Positions 1 to 12,000 of a stretch of DNA of 64,000 bases are shown piece by piece. The translations under genes and the position numbers were made by a program. The notes under the pieces are model-generated. The model worked only from the letters and a program-made list of their open reading frames with translations. It did no database searches and had not been told where the DNA came from. Position 1 is the first letter of the stretch; each line of letters begins with the position of its first letter. The stretch covers positions 124,001 through 188,000 of the forward strand of contig JAGFBZ010000911.1 in the NCBI GenBank assembly GCA_018398805.1. The letters run 5' to 3'. Source of the stretch: Hirundichthys speculiger. Lineage: Eukaryota > Chordata > Actinopteri > Beloniformes > Exocoetidae.

Positions 1-54
1 CAGCTGAAGGTCTCCATGGCCTCTCTGAACTCCTCCCACCTCCTCAGGCTGCTG
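1..54 (-). CDS. cep43: cep43 candidate coding exon 14 (partial)
   Basis: A TTTCAG acceptor at 55-60 (minus strand) is followed by an open frame reading [17 protein letters not shown] when entered in the phase left by exon 13. It lies in the right place, but I do not see clear similarity to the human C-terminus. It is cut by the window edge, so this is tentative. Confidence 0.35.
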
Positions 55-3000
55 CTGAAACATGTCATAAAAACCATCTGGCAACAAGCTGGACCATACC
101 AGAACCTGAACCAGACCAGAACCAAACCTCTGACCTGGTTTTAACATCAGACTGTCAGAAATGATGACTTAAGAACTTTTAGATCCTCTGGCTGCAGAAC
201 CTTTGTGTTCAGAACCAAGATGAAACCATTTCAGCTGACACCAGAATCAGATCTTCTGGAACATCTCAGACAACAGCACCAGATATCAGAACCAATGTTC
301 TGCCTGGTGTTGTGGAGCGGCGGTCCTCACCAGCCGTACGTCTTCTGTGGTTTGGGCAGCGGGTCGTCAAAGAAAGAATCTCCCTCGTCTGGGTCGTCCT
401 CCAGCTCCAAGTCTAGATGGGCCGGCCTCACAGCTGAGGAAGACGAGGGCGGAGGATGAAGGTCTCCTTTACCTGGAGAGAGCTCGTGGTCCGAGTCCTG
501 ACAGGAAACAGCACAGTCTCTGGTGAACAACCACAGGAAGTTTACCTGCTGATGGACAGGTGATGAAGAGATTAACTGCTGATAAAGGTGATGAAGAGAT
601 TAACTGCTGACAGACAGGTGATGAAGAGATTAACTGCTGATGGACAGGTGATGAAGAGATTAACTGCTGATAAAGGTGATGAAGAGATGAACTGCTGACA
701 GACAGGTGATGAAGAGATTAACTGCTGATGGACAGGTGATGAAGAGATTAACTACTGATAAAGGTGATGAAGAGATGAACTGCTGACGGACAGAGGAGGA
801 AGACAAGCAGCTGATCTAATTGGTCCCTGCTCTGTCTCCGCCCTTTAGCGTGTGACATCACAGCTTCTGACCAATCCTGATTCAACATTTCTGCAGATCA
901 ACATTTTTATTTCAGATCAGATGTTTCTGTTCCAGATAATTGTTACTAATTCTGTGGTGAAAAACTAAAACTAAAACTTCACCTGATTCATTTCTCAAGA
1001 ACAAGGTTTTTGTTTTTGGGTGAGATTTTTTTTTCAGGTATCGCTGCCACATCCAATAAAATAAAATAATAAAGCACAATAAAATAACGACTAATTGGTA
1101 TTTTTCTCCAACACATCTCTTACCCACTACTACCAAAATATAAAATTAAAACAGGAGAAAGTATCAGACCGCTGGTGGACTAGTGAAGGACCAGTGGAGG
1201 ACTAGTAGAGAACTAGTGGAGGACTAGTAGAGGACCAGAAGAGGACTAGTAGAGGACCAATGGAGGACTAGTAGAGGACCAGTGGAAGACTAGTAGAGGA
1301 CGAGTGAAGGACTAGCCGAGGACCAGTGGAGGACTAGTAGAGGACTAGTAGAGGACTAGTGGAGGACCAAGGGAGGACTAGCAAAGGGCTAGTAGAGGAC
1401 CAAGGGAGTACCAGTGGAGGACTAGTGAAGGACCAGTGGAGGACTAGTAGAGAACTAATGGAGGACTAGTAGAGGACCAGAAGAGGACTAGTAGAGGACC
1501 AATGGAGGACTAGTAGAGGACTAATGGAGGACTAGTGGAGGACTAATGGAGGACTAGTAGAGGACCAGTGGAAGACTAGTAGAGGACGAGTGAAGGACTA
1601 GCCGAGGACCAGTGGAGGACTAGTAGAGGACTAGTGGAGGACCAAGGGAGGACTAGCGGAGGACTAGCGAAGGGCTAGTAGAGGACCAAGGGAGGACTAG
1701 TAGAAGGCTAGTGTAGGACCAAGAGAGAACTAGCGGAGGACTAGTAGAGGACAAGTGGAGGACTAGGGGAGGACTAATGGAGGACTAGTAGAGGACCAGT
1801 GGAAGACTAGTAGAGGACGAGTGAAGGACTAGTAGAGGACTAGTGGAGGACCAGTAGAGGACCAGTGGAGGACTAAAAGAAGACTAATGGAGGACCAAGG
1901 GAGAACTAATGAAGGACTAGTAGAGGAGTAGTGAAGGACCAAGGGAGGACTAGCGGAGGACTAGCGAAGGGCTAGTAGAGGACCAAGGGAGGACTAGTAG
2001 AAGGCTAGTGTAGGACCAAGAGAGAACTAGCGGAGGACTAGTAGAGGACTAGTGGAGGACCAAGGGAGAACTAGCAGAGGAGTGGTAGAAGATTAGTGGA
2101 GGACTAGTGGAGGACCGAGAGAGGACTAGTACAGGACTAGTGGAGGACCAAAGGAGAACTAGCGGAGGACTAGTGACAGACTAGAGGAGGAGTGGTAGAA
2201 GACTAGTGGAGACTAGTGGAGGACCAAGAAAGAACTAGTGGAGGACTAGCGAAGGACTAGTAGAGGACAAGGGGAGGACTAGTAGAAGACTAGTGGAGGA
2301 CCAAGGGAGGACTAGCGGAGGACTAGTGGAGGACAAAGGGAGGACTAGTAGAAGACTAGTGGAAGACCAAGGGAGGACTAGTAAAAGACTAGTGGAGGAC
2401 CAAGAGAGAACTAGCAAAGGACTAGTAGAAGACCAAGGGAGGACCAAGGGAGGACTAGCGGAGGACTAGTGGAGGACCAAGGGAGGACTAGTAGAGGACT
2501 ATTGGAGGACCAAGGGAGAACTAGCAGAGGACGAGCGACAGACTAGTGGAGGACTAGCAGAGGACCAGTGGAGGACCAGTGGAGGACCAGTAGAGGACTG
2601 ACCTGATCTGACCTGAGGACTGACCTGATCTCTGACCTACCTCCTGACCCCAGGACAGGAGGTAGGTCAGTGATCAGGACAGAGACCAGGACAGGAAGTA
2701 GGTCAGAGATCAGGACAGAGACCAGGACAGATACCAGGACAGAGACCAGTGCAGAGAGCAGGACAGATGTCAGGACAGAGATCAGTGCAGAGACCAGTGC
2801 AGAGACCAGTGCAGAGACCAGTGCAGAGACCAGGTCACAGACCAGTGAAGAGACCAGGACAGAGACCAGTTCAGAGGCCAGTGCAGAGACCAGGTCACAG
2901 ACCAGTGAAGAGACCAGGACAGAGACCAGTTCAGAGGCCAGTGCAGAGACCAGGACAGAGACCAGTGCAGAGACCAGTGCAGAGACCAGTGCAGAGACCA

Positions 3001-6000
3001 GGCAGAGACCAGTGCAGAGACCAGATCAGAGGTTAGGTCGTCAGAGTAGCTTTAATGGTAACAGGAAACAGGAAGCTCGTCCTCTCGTTACCTTGGCTGC
3101 TGTCTGACTCCTCTGGCCTTTAAACCTGGGAATCTGTGCATGACAGGAACAGTGAGCGTCAGATTCACCTGGACCACACCTGGACCTGCTGTCGTCTCCA
3201 GTCAGAGACTGTCTAAGACATCCAAATTCCTGTTCACGTCCCTAATACAGCTGACCTTTGAACAATGCTCCCATCCAAATTTCAGTTCTGACCTGGTTCT
3301 GGTATCAGAACCGTTGTCTTAGATCGTATCATCATTATTTTATTAATGTTTTTGTCCCAGAGGTTTTCTGCATCAATGTCACTCTGTGTAGCAGTACCAC
3401 CTCTGACCATGCAGGAGATACAGATCTGGTGTGATGACCCTCTAACATCTATCCATCCATCCATCATCTTCCTCTTCTCCAGGTTCAGGTGGTGGGGGCA
3501 GCAGTCTAATCAGAGAGGTCTCCTCAGTCCACCTCCTCCAGCTCCTCCAGGAGGACACCGGGGTGTTTTCAGACCAGCTGAGGGATATTATCACTTTAGT
3601 TTCACCTGGGTCTGCATCAGGGACTCTGTGGGGCATGTCTGAAATGTCCAACCCCGGGTGGAGTTTCTCCCCAGGAGTCTTCCTGACCAGATGAACCTCC
3701 TCAGCTGGTTCCTCTTCATGTGGAGGAGCAGTGACTCTACTCTGAGTCTCTCCTGGATGATTGGGTTTATCCTCCCATCTCAAAGGGAGGGTCCAGGAAC
3801 CCTGCAGAAGTAACTCATTATAGGAACACCCCCCCACCCCCCGGCCCAGAGGAACCAAACCTACCTTGCTGACAGGTGTAGAGCTGAGTTTGTCTTCAGG
3901 ACGCTGCTGTTGACTCACGTCTGAAGCCTGAACCACCTGGACACAGATGACAGCTCCATGAGAAGACAAGAAATGTCACAAACACTCCTCAACAGCCTCA
4001 TGTAGGTGAAACCAGATGAAACAAGGCAAAACCAGGAGAAACCAAGCAAAACAAGGCAAAATCAGGAGAAACCAGGTGAAACCAGATGAAACAAGGCAAA
4101 ACCAGGAGAAACTAAGAGAAACCAGATGAAACAAGGCAAACCAGGAGAAACCAGGCAGAACCAGATGAAACAAGGCAAAACCAGGAGAACCAGATGAAAC
4201 CAGGAGAAACCAGGTGAAACCAGGCAAAAACCAGGAGAAACCAGGCAAAACCAGGAGAAATCAGGCAAAACCAGGAGAACCAGATGAAACAAGGCAAAAC
4301 CAGGAGAAACCAGGCAAAACCAGGAGAAACCAGATGAAACAAGGCAAACCAGGAGAAACCAGGCAAAACCAGATGAAACAAGGCAAAACCAGGAGAAACC
4401 AGATGAAACAAGGCAAACCAGGAGAAACCAGGCAAAACCAGATGAAACAAAGGCAAAACCAGGAGAAACCAGATGAAACAAGGCAAAACCAAGAGAAACC
4501 AGGAGAAACCAGATGAAACAAGGCAAAACCAAGAGAAACCAGGAGAAACCAGATGAAACAAGGCAAAACCAGGAGAAACCAGGCAAAACCAGATGAAACC
4601 AGGTGAAACCAGGAGAAACTAGGCAAAACCAGGCAAAACCAGGAGAAATCATGAGAAACCAGAAGAAACCAGGCAAAACCAGTAGAAACTAAGAGAAACC
4701 AGGTGAAACCAGGAGAAACCAGGTGAAAACAGGTGAAACTAAGAGAAACTAAGAGAAACCAGGTCTTGTGTTTCTGAGGGCACTGTGCCAGATTTTGTTA
4801 AGGGCGGGGGGAGGGGAGGGGGGTGTCCTGTTCTGTCAAACTCCTGTTTCACTTTCAAGCAGCACAAAGGAACTTTGCTGAGTTTTATCTCAGCAGCGCT
4901 GAGATGAAGTCAACTTTACGAAGCTGTCCGAGACCAGTCTGGTCTGGTCTCTTAGTCACTGTCTTGTATATGAGTCAGCAAATATCCGGTCTGAGTCCAG
5001 GTTCAAGTCTGCAGAGATTCAAGTCCGAGTCATTAAAGAAAAGTCTGGGTTCCAGTGAGTTTCACAGGAGGCGTGAGTTTCTAAACCATCTGTGTTATCA
5101 GCGGTCTTTCAGAGTCATCACCACTGTGGGATAATTGTAACACCACAGTTAGCTGCCTGCTAGTTGAGTCTCCACGTTGTTCAGGTCCTCATCTCTGAAA
5201 CTGTTGTGTTGTTTAAACCTCCTCTGTGGTTTCAGAGTCTGATGACCAATAACAGCAGCAGGATAAAACCGACTCAGAGAGTCTGAGTCACCATCACAGA
5301 GAGGAGCAGAACCATGTGGTGGATTAAATTCCACTAAGAGACTGACAGCTCAGCGGTTGTTATCATTTCAGTCAGTCTTAGAGGAGAACTTCAGTGATCA
5401 AACTCTGGCAGCTACAGATGAAGAATAGTTCTGGATATTGAAGCTGGTCTTTCAGTTTGGGGCCTCTAGTGGCTGCAGGAGGTAACTACATCTGCATCAT
5501 CTGGATACAGACCAACAGATTCCTGAAACTGAATCCACTCAGTGGTCCTCAGGTTGACTGTCATCAGTCTGAGATCTCAACACATTTGACATTCACAACA
5601 GAAATCAAATAAGACGTGAAGGAAATGCCTTCAAACCAAATTCATGCTGACTGAATTATTTACTCACAGAAACTGTCTGGAACTTCTGGTTTCATACACA
5701 GATCTCAAAGTAAGAGTTGAAAAGTTATTATTATTTATATTTTTATTCCTTTGTCGAGTTTGTTAGCTTGTTTGAAGTTGTACATATTACACAAAAACTC
5801 AATTAAACCTTTTGCAGGCTTTTACTGAACGCTTCAATACGAGTTCAGAAACTACAAACAGAAAAGTGTTTCCAGGATCTGGGATCAGTGATGGATCTGG
5901 ATTCAATAATGGATCTGGGATAAATGATGGATCTGGGATCAGGGACAGATCTGGGATCAATAATGGACTTGGGATCAATAAATGATCTGCGATCAGTGAT

Positions 6001-9000
6001 GGATCAATGACAGATCTAGGATCAATGACAGATCTCTGATCAATAATGGATCTGGGATCAGTGACTGGTCTGGGATAAATGATGGATCTGAGATCAGTAA
6101 TGGATCTGGATTCAATAATGGATATGGGATAAATGATGGATCTGGGATCAATAATGGACCTGGGATCAATAAATGATCTGGGATCATTGACAGATCGATG
6201 ACAGATCTGGGATAGATGACAGATCTGGGATCAACGACAGATCTGGGATCAATAATGAATGTGGGATGAGTGATGGATCAATGACTGATCTGGGATCAGT
6301 GACTGATCAATGACGGATCTGAGATCAGTGACAGATCTGGGATCAGTGATGGTTCGGATCAATGACGGGTCTGGGATCAGTGATGGATCTGGGATCAGAG
6401 ACGGTTCTGGGATCAATTGTGGATCTTGGATCAGTGATGGATCTGGGATCAGAGACGGGTCTGGGATCAATTGTGGATCTTGGATCAGTGATGGATCTGG
6501 GATCAGTGACGGGTCTGGGATCAATAATGGATCTGGGATCAGTGACGGGTCTGGGATCAGTGACGGGTTGGATCAATAATGGATCTGGGATCAGTGACGG
6601 CTCTGGGAGCAGTGATGGAGACTCACCACACTTCTGCACTGGGCGAAGAGACGCTTGTAGATCCCCAGGAAGACGTGGAAGTGAACCGCTGAAACACAGA
6701 GGAGACCAACCACAGCTAAATTCAGAGGACAAGTGGAGCTGCTGCTGTCTGAGATTTAAAACCACCTCCTACTTACCATCAGAGGAGCTCCTGTCTGCAG
6801 CTCTGAGCTCATCACAGACAAACGTCTCCAACATGTTCCTACAAACACCAGACACCAGGTTACCTACTGAGTCAGCTCAGGTACAGTCAAGGGGGGTGGA
6901 GCCAAGAGGAGACTCGTTTATCTGTGGTACAACATAACTACAGCACCACCAGCTTTAACTTTAACTATCATAAAAAATAAAATAGCTTTAACTCCAGCTT
7001 TAATTCCAGTTGTGTATCGGCTATACGAGATAATATAACTACAGCACCACCAGCTTTAACTCCAGTCACTTATCTATTCTAAAAGATAAAATAGCTTTAA
7101 CTCCAGCTTTAATTCCTTCAGTATTCTAACTTGATGTTGTAAAATACTGACCTTCAAAAAATTGCCACTTTTGACATAAAACTACGACTTTACGTCATAA
7201 AATTGTTAATTTTGTAGATGTAAAACTTTAGGTCCTAAAATGGCATTTCTGTTGTTCAGCAGAATGTCACAACATCTGAACATTTTATCACAGCCTAGCC
7301 TAGCCACTGTCAGGCACGGAGGTGGAGGGGTGATGATGTGGGACCTGACTGGACCATGAACGTCTCTGTAAAACCTGTCTGAGACCAGTCTGAGGCTGAA
7401 ACTGGGACACCTGAGCAGCAGCTGAGGTTAAGCAGTAAATACTTCCTACTTGTTCACACTTGGGAGCAAATCTGTGAAGATGTTCTTCAGATCTTCTCTG
7501 CCAACAGAGCCGCTCTGATCCTGCAGGTGGAAACCACACGTGCTCCGTGACTGACCAGAGACCCTTCAGCTGTGCAAATGATGTCATCAGATGGTCACAC
7601 TTACCTTGTCATAAGAGTCAAACCTCCGACGGGCTTCTGCTATCTGTTTCTGAGACAGCTCCTGTGGAGAGGACAGAAGAAGAAATCAGACCAGGTGAGA
7701 GCAGACACACCTATTCTTCGATGAAAGCACTCGCTGCAGGTGAAGGTGACGCTGAGAGGCTCCACCTGGCTCTCTGGTATGAAAAACTCTAGGATGTGGA
7801 GGACATTGAAGCTCCTTCTGCTTGTAGAAAACTAATGTTTGGGGTCAGGAGCATTTCTGGTAGTCCACATCAGAAGACCATGTGTTTCCACTGGCCGGGG
7901 GTCTCTGGGTAGTTTTTCAGGGCTGGATCATTGACATGTCTCTATTACCAGGAACAGCTCCACCAAAAAGACTTTCAGGAACCTTTACAGGGCTGGAGGT
8001 AGTCAGAGAGGCCCTGATGCACATCTGGATTGGGGGCTGTGACCTGCTAACTGTGAGCAGGAGATGATGTCATTCACCTGCCTAATGTCCTCTTCACCTA
8101 CGACTCATTCAACGCCACCATTATGTGCTATACAAATGGCAGACAGAGCGCTACAGTTATCTTTAGCTCCTCCATTATTTTTCATGTGATTTTGGTTTGT
8201 TTTTCTTTGTTTATCTCTTCATTTTTGCCAACCTCCTCTTCTCTTTTCTGGCAGTAGAGAAATAGTGCAAGTGATGCACTACTGCCACCGGGTGGTTTGG
8301 AATGGTAGTTTATCTACAACCGGCTCTGTCAACATAAGTGGGGACATGACGACTGAACGTCTCTGTTAACAGTCCAGCCTCCTAGTTTACCCTGGACCTC
8401 CTGCTAGTGGAAACATCTAGAAACCATCAGATCCAGAACATCAGATCTATCAGGACCCACCAGAACCCATTTAGGAACCATCAGGACCCATTTAGGACCC
8501 ATCAGGACCCATTTAGGAACCATCAGGACCCATCAGGACCCATTTAGAAACCATCAGGACCCATTTAGGAACCATCAGGACCCATCAGGACCCATTTAGG
8601 AACCTTCAGGACCCATTTAGGAACCGTCAGGACCCATTTAGGAACCGTCAGGACAGGTGTGACTCACCTGTGCCAGGTGTTCTCCCAGTCGTCCTCTCCT
8701 GATGAGCTCTAGCAGCAGTGGAGACTTCTGGTTCTGCTCAGAGTCACTCAGACCCAGTTCCTTGCAGACCAGGTCCCTGCTGTCCACACCGTTCAGCTGC
8801 GTAGATGCAAACATGCACATAAACAGAGGATCCACAGTTAACACACTGAGATGTTACACTAGGAACCTTTCTGACATTACCCGATGCTGTTAAACTGATC
8901 TGGATGACATCATTAACCCTAACACCTGATGGTTTCCAGTCCACAAGACTGGATGGATGGATGGATGGATGGATGGATGGATGGATGAATGGATGGATGG

Positions 9001-12000
9001 TTTCATTTTATCATCAGTAACTGCTGCCACCTGTTTTTCGTTAGCAGTCTCAGATTTCTCTGAAATGTCTGTGTCATCTAAACAGATGCATCATTATCAT
9101 AATTGTTCTCAGCAGATGTTCTGCTCTGTCAGTAGAGGGTTAGGGGTTAGGGTTAGGGGTTAGGGGTCAGAGGAACCAGTGACCTTCAGCAGCTCTGAGC
9201 TCCGTGTCTTCAGCGCTCTCAGAAGACAGGAAGAGCATTACATCAGCATTTTATTGAGGTTTCAAAGCTGCTCAAAAACTCACCCAGTTGATCTCCGGCT
9301 GGAACACAGCCAGGCTGAAGTCCAGGCTGAAGACCTGCAGGAAGTCCATGATTAGACTGGCCACCAGGCGACCTGCAGGGACACCAGACTGGTTCAGGAC
9401 CAGGACCGCAGCTGCATGCATGTGTGTTGAAGCTAAAATGTTCACAACAAACCTACTTCTAATCAGAAAACGTTGGGACAGGTGATGAAAAAACAGGGTT
9501 AGGGGTTAGGCTAACCCTAACCCCTAACCCCTAACCCTAACAGATGAGATTCTTGCAGATCTTTCATATTCTTTCCTGTCAGCATCATCTCAGTCACCAC
9601 CATCACAAACATTCAACACAGGTCCAGTTTTCAGACCTGCAGCACCTCCCAGGAACAAAGGTGAACCTCATTTCTCATGAGCTGAACTCAAACATCTAAA
9701 ACTTTTCTATGAACACTGAAGTTTTGTTTCTCTCACATACTGATCTCAAATCCGTCTAAAAGTGTCAGTGAGCTCTTCTCCTTCACAGGTCACAGGTGTG
9801 GAAGATCCAGATGATCAGACAGCAGGACTACTGCACAGGTGTCTTTGACTGGTTTCAGTGGATGGTCCTGGTTATCTTGAAGGCCAGTTCAAGGATCAGA
9901 GGAGCAACCAGGATCACCGGTTGTGTTGTGGAACAAAGTCGCCTGTAAAGCTGCCTGATGTCTTTCTGAGGTGGTCTGAGTCTGCAGAGACTTGAATCTT
10001 CTGACTATCAGTTGAAGTTTATGACGCTGTGACATCATAGTTCAGTTTCAGCAGCTCCAGTGATGAAACGATGACAGATGCTGCTGATGGATGAACCAGC
10101 TCTGAAGATCATGAGCTTCTATACTTGTGCTGATATTTAGTGGGTCAGAGAGAGAACTGAGCACACAAAGTTGATGTTTAGTCGATTATTTAGTCCATTA
10201 TCGTAACGATTGCTTCTTGGAAATAAACTTTCAACTGTTGGGAAGCTGGTTTATTTCTCTTAGATGGAACCACATCTGTCAGGAACATCTGTTCGGAGCA
10301 GCAGAGCTGAGGATGTGGACTGATCCCATTAAAGACTGGACAGATTCTTTCATTTGTGAGTTTTTGACCTTTGACCTTGTGGTCCCTCTGGTACCTGTGA
10401 TCATGGATCCTGCTACAGTGGTTGGTGTCTGCTCTAGGAATCATCATGTCACGTTTGGGCCCGTACAATGGGTCCACTTCAACACAAAACCAAGCTGTGG
10501 CGTTATTTGTTGCTGGCCCCAGAACCATCTGCAGACCTAAGATCCCAAGATCCATATAAGGGAGGATGTCAGAGACGGGCTTCAAAGCAGCTGTCCCAAG
10601 AGGACTGATTCCTCCTCCTGCCAGCTTTGAGGAACCACAGGCAGTCTTCTACAGACTGGCAGTCAAGGTTCTTCAGGACAAGATGCTCCACAGCTCTGAC
10701 CAGTCACTCCTCAACAGACTGCAGCAGCCAGTCTCTGGTCTCTACAGCTGCCAGTGACATCATATCTCCAGTCTGGACCAAACCTAACCCTAACCCTAAC
10801 CCCCCACAGAGCAGGTTTACCAGAGACCTCAACCCCACTGAACACTGGTGGGATCAGCTTGGACTGCTGTTGGTGACCAGCAAGACCTACACAACCACGT
10901 TGACTGGTTGGAGGGTGGGAATGACACCCCACAGCACTGAGACCAGACTGGAGATCAGCAGGAGGAGCCGGGCCATTGTAGCTGTGTATGGTTCTCTGGA
11001 CCAGACTGGAGACCAGCAGGAGGAGCCGGGCCGTTGTAGCCGTGTATGGTTCTCTGGACCAGACTGGAGACCAGCAGGAAGAGCCAGGCCGTTATAAGGT
11101 GTATGGTTCTCTGGACCAGACTGGAGACCAGCAGGAGGAGCAGGGCCATTGTAGATGTGTATGGTTCTCTGGACCAGACTGGAGACAAGTAGGAGGAGCA
11201 GGGCCGTTGTAGATGTGTATGGTTCTTTGGACGAGACTGGAGACCAGCAGGAGGAGCAGGGCCGTTGTAACTGTGTATGGTTCTGGTATGTATGGACCAG
11301 ACTGGAGACTAGCAGGAGGAGTCAGGCCGTTGTAGCTGTGTATGGTTCTCTGGACCAGACTGGAGACCAGCAGGAGGAGCTGGGCCATTGTAGCTGTGTA
11401 CGGTTCTCTGGACCAGACTGGAGACCAGCAGGAGGAGCCGGGCTGTTGTAGCTGTGTATGGTTCTGGTATGTATGGACCAGACTGGAGACTAGCAGGAGG
11501 AGCCGGGCCATTGTAGTTGTGTCTGGTTCTCTGGACCAGACTGGAGACCAGCAGGAGGAGCTGGGCCGTTGTAGCTGTGTATGGTTCTGGTATGTATGGA
11601 CCAGACTGGAGACCAGCAGGAGGAGCCGGGCTGTTGTAGCTGTGTATGGTTCTGGTATGTATGGACCAGACTGGAGACTAGCAGGAGGAGCCGGGCTGTT
11701 GTAGTTGTGTATGGTTCTCTGGACCAGACTGGAGACCAGCAGGAGGAGCAGGGCCGTTGTAGCTGTGTATGGTTCTGGTATGTATGGACAAGACTGGAGG
11801 CCAGCAGGAGGAGCCGGGCTGTTGTAGCTGTGTATGGTTCTGGTATGTATGGACCAGACTGGAGACTAGCAGAAGTCAGGCCGTTGTAGCTGTGTATGGT
11901 TCTCTGGACCAGACTGGAGACCAGCAGGAGGAGCTGGGCCATTGTAGCTGTGTACGGTTCTCTGGACCAGAGTGGAGACCAGCAGGAGGAGCTGGGCCGT

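Noticed and set aside
4062..4676. 204-residue Phe/Leu/Trp-rich frame that looks like a membrane protein
   Set aside because: It is a direct translation of a purine-rich minisatellite; the plus strand is open too.
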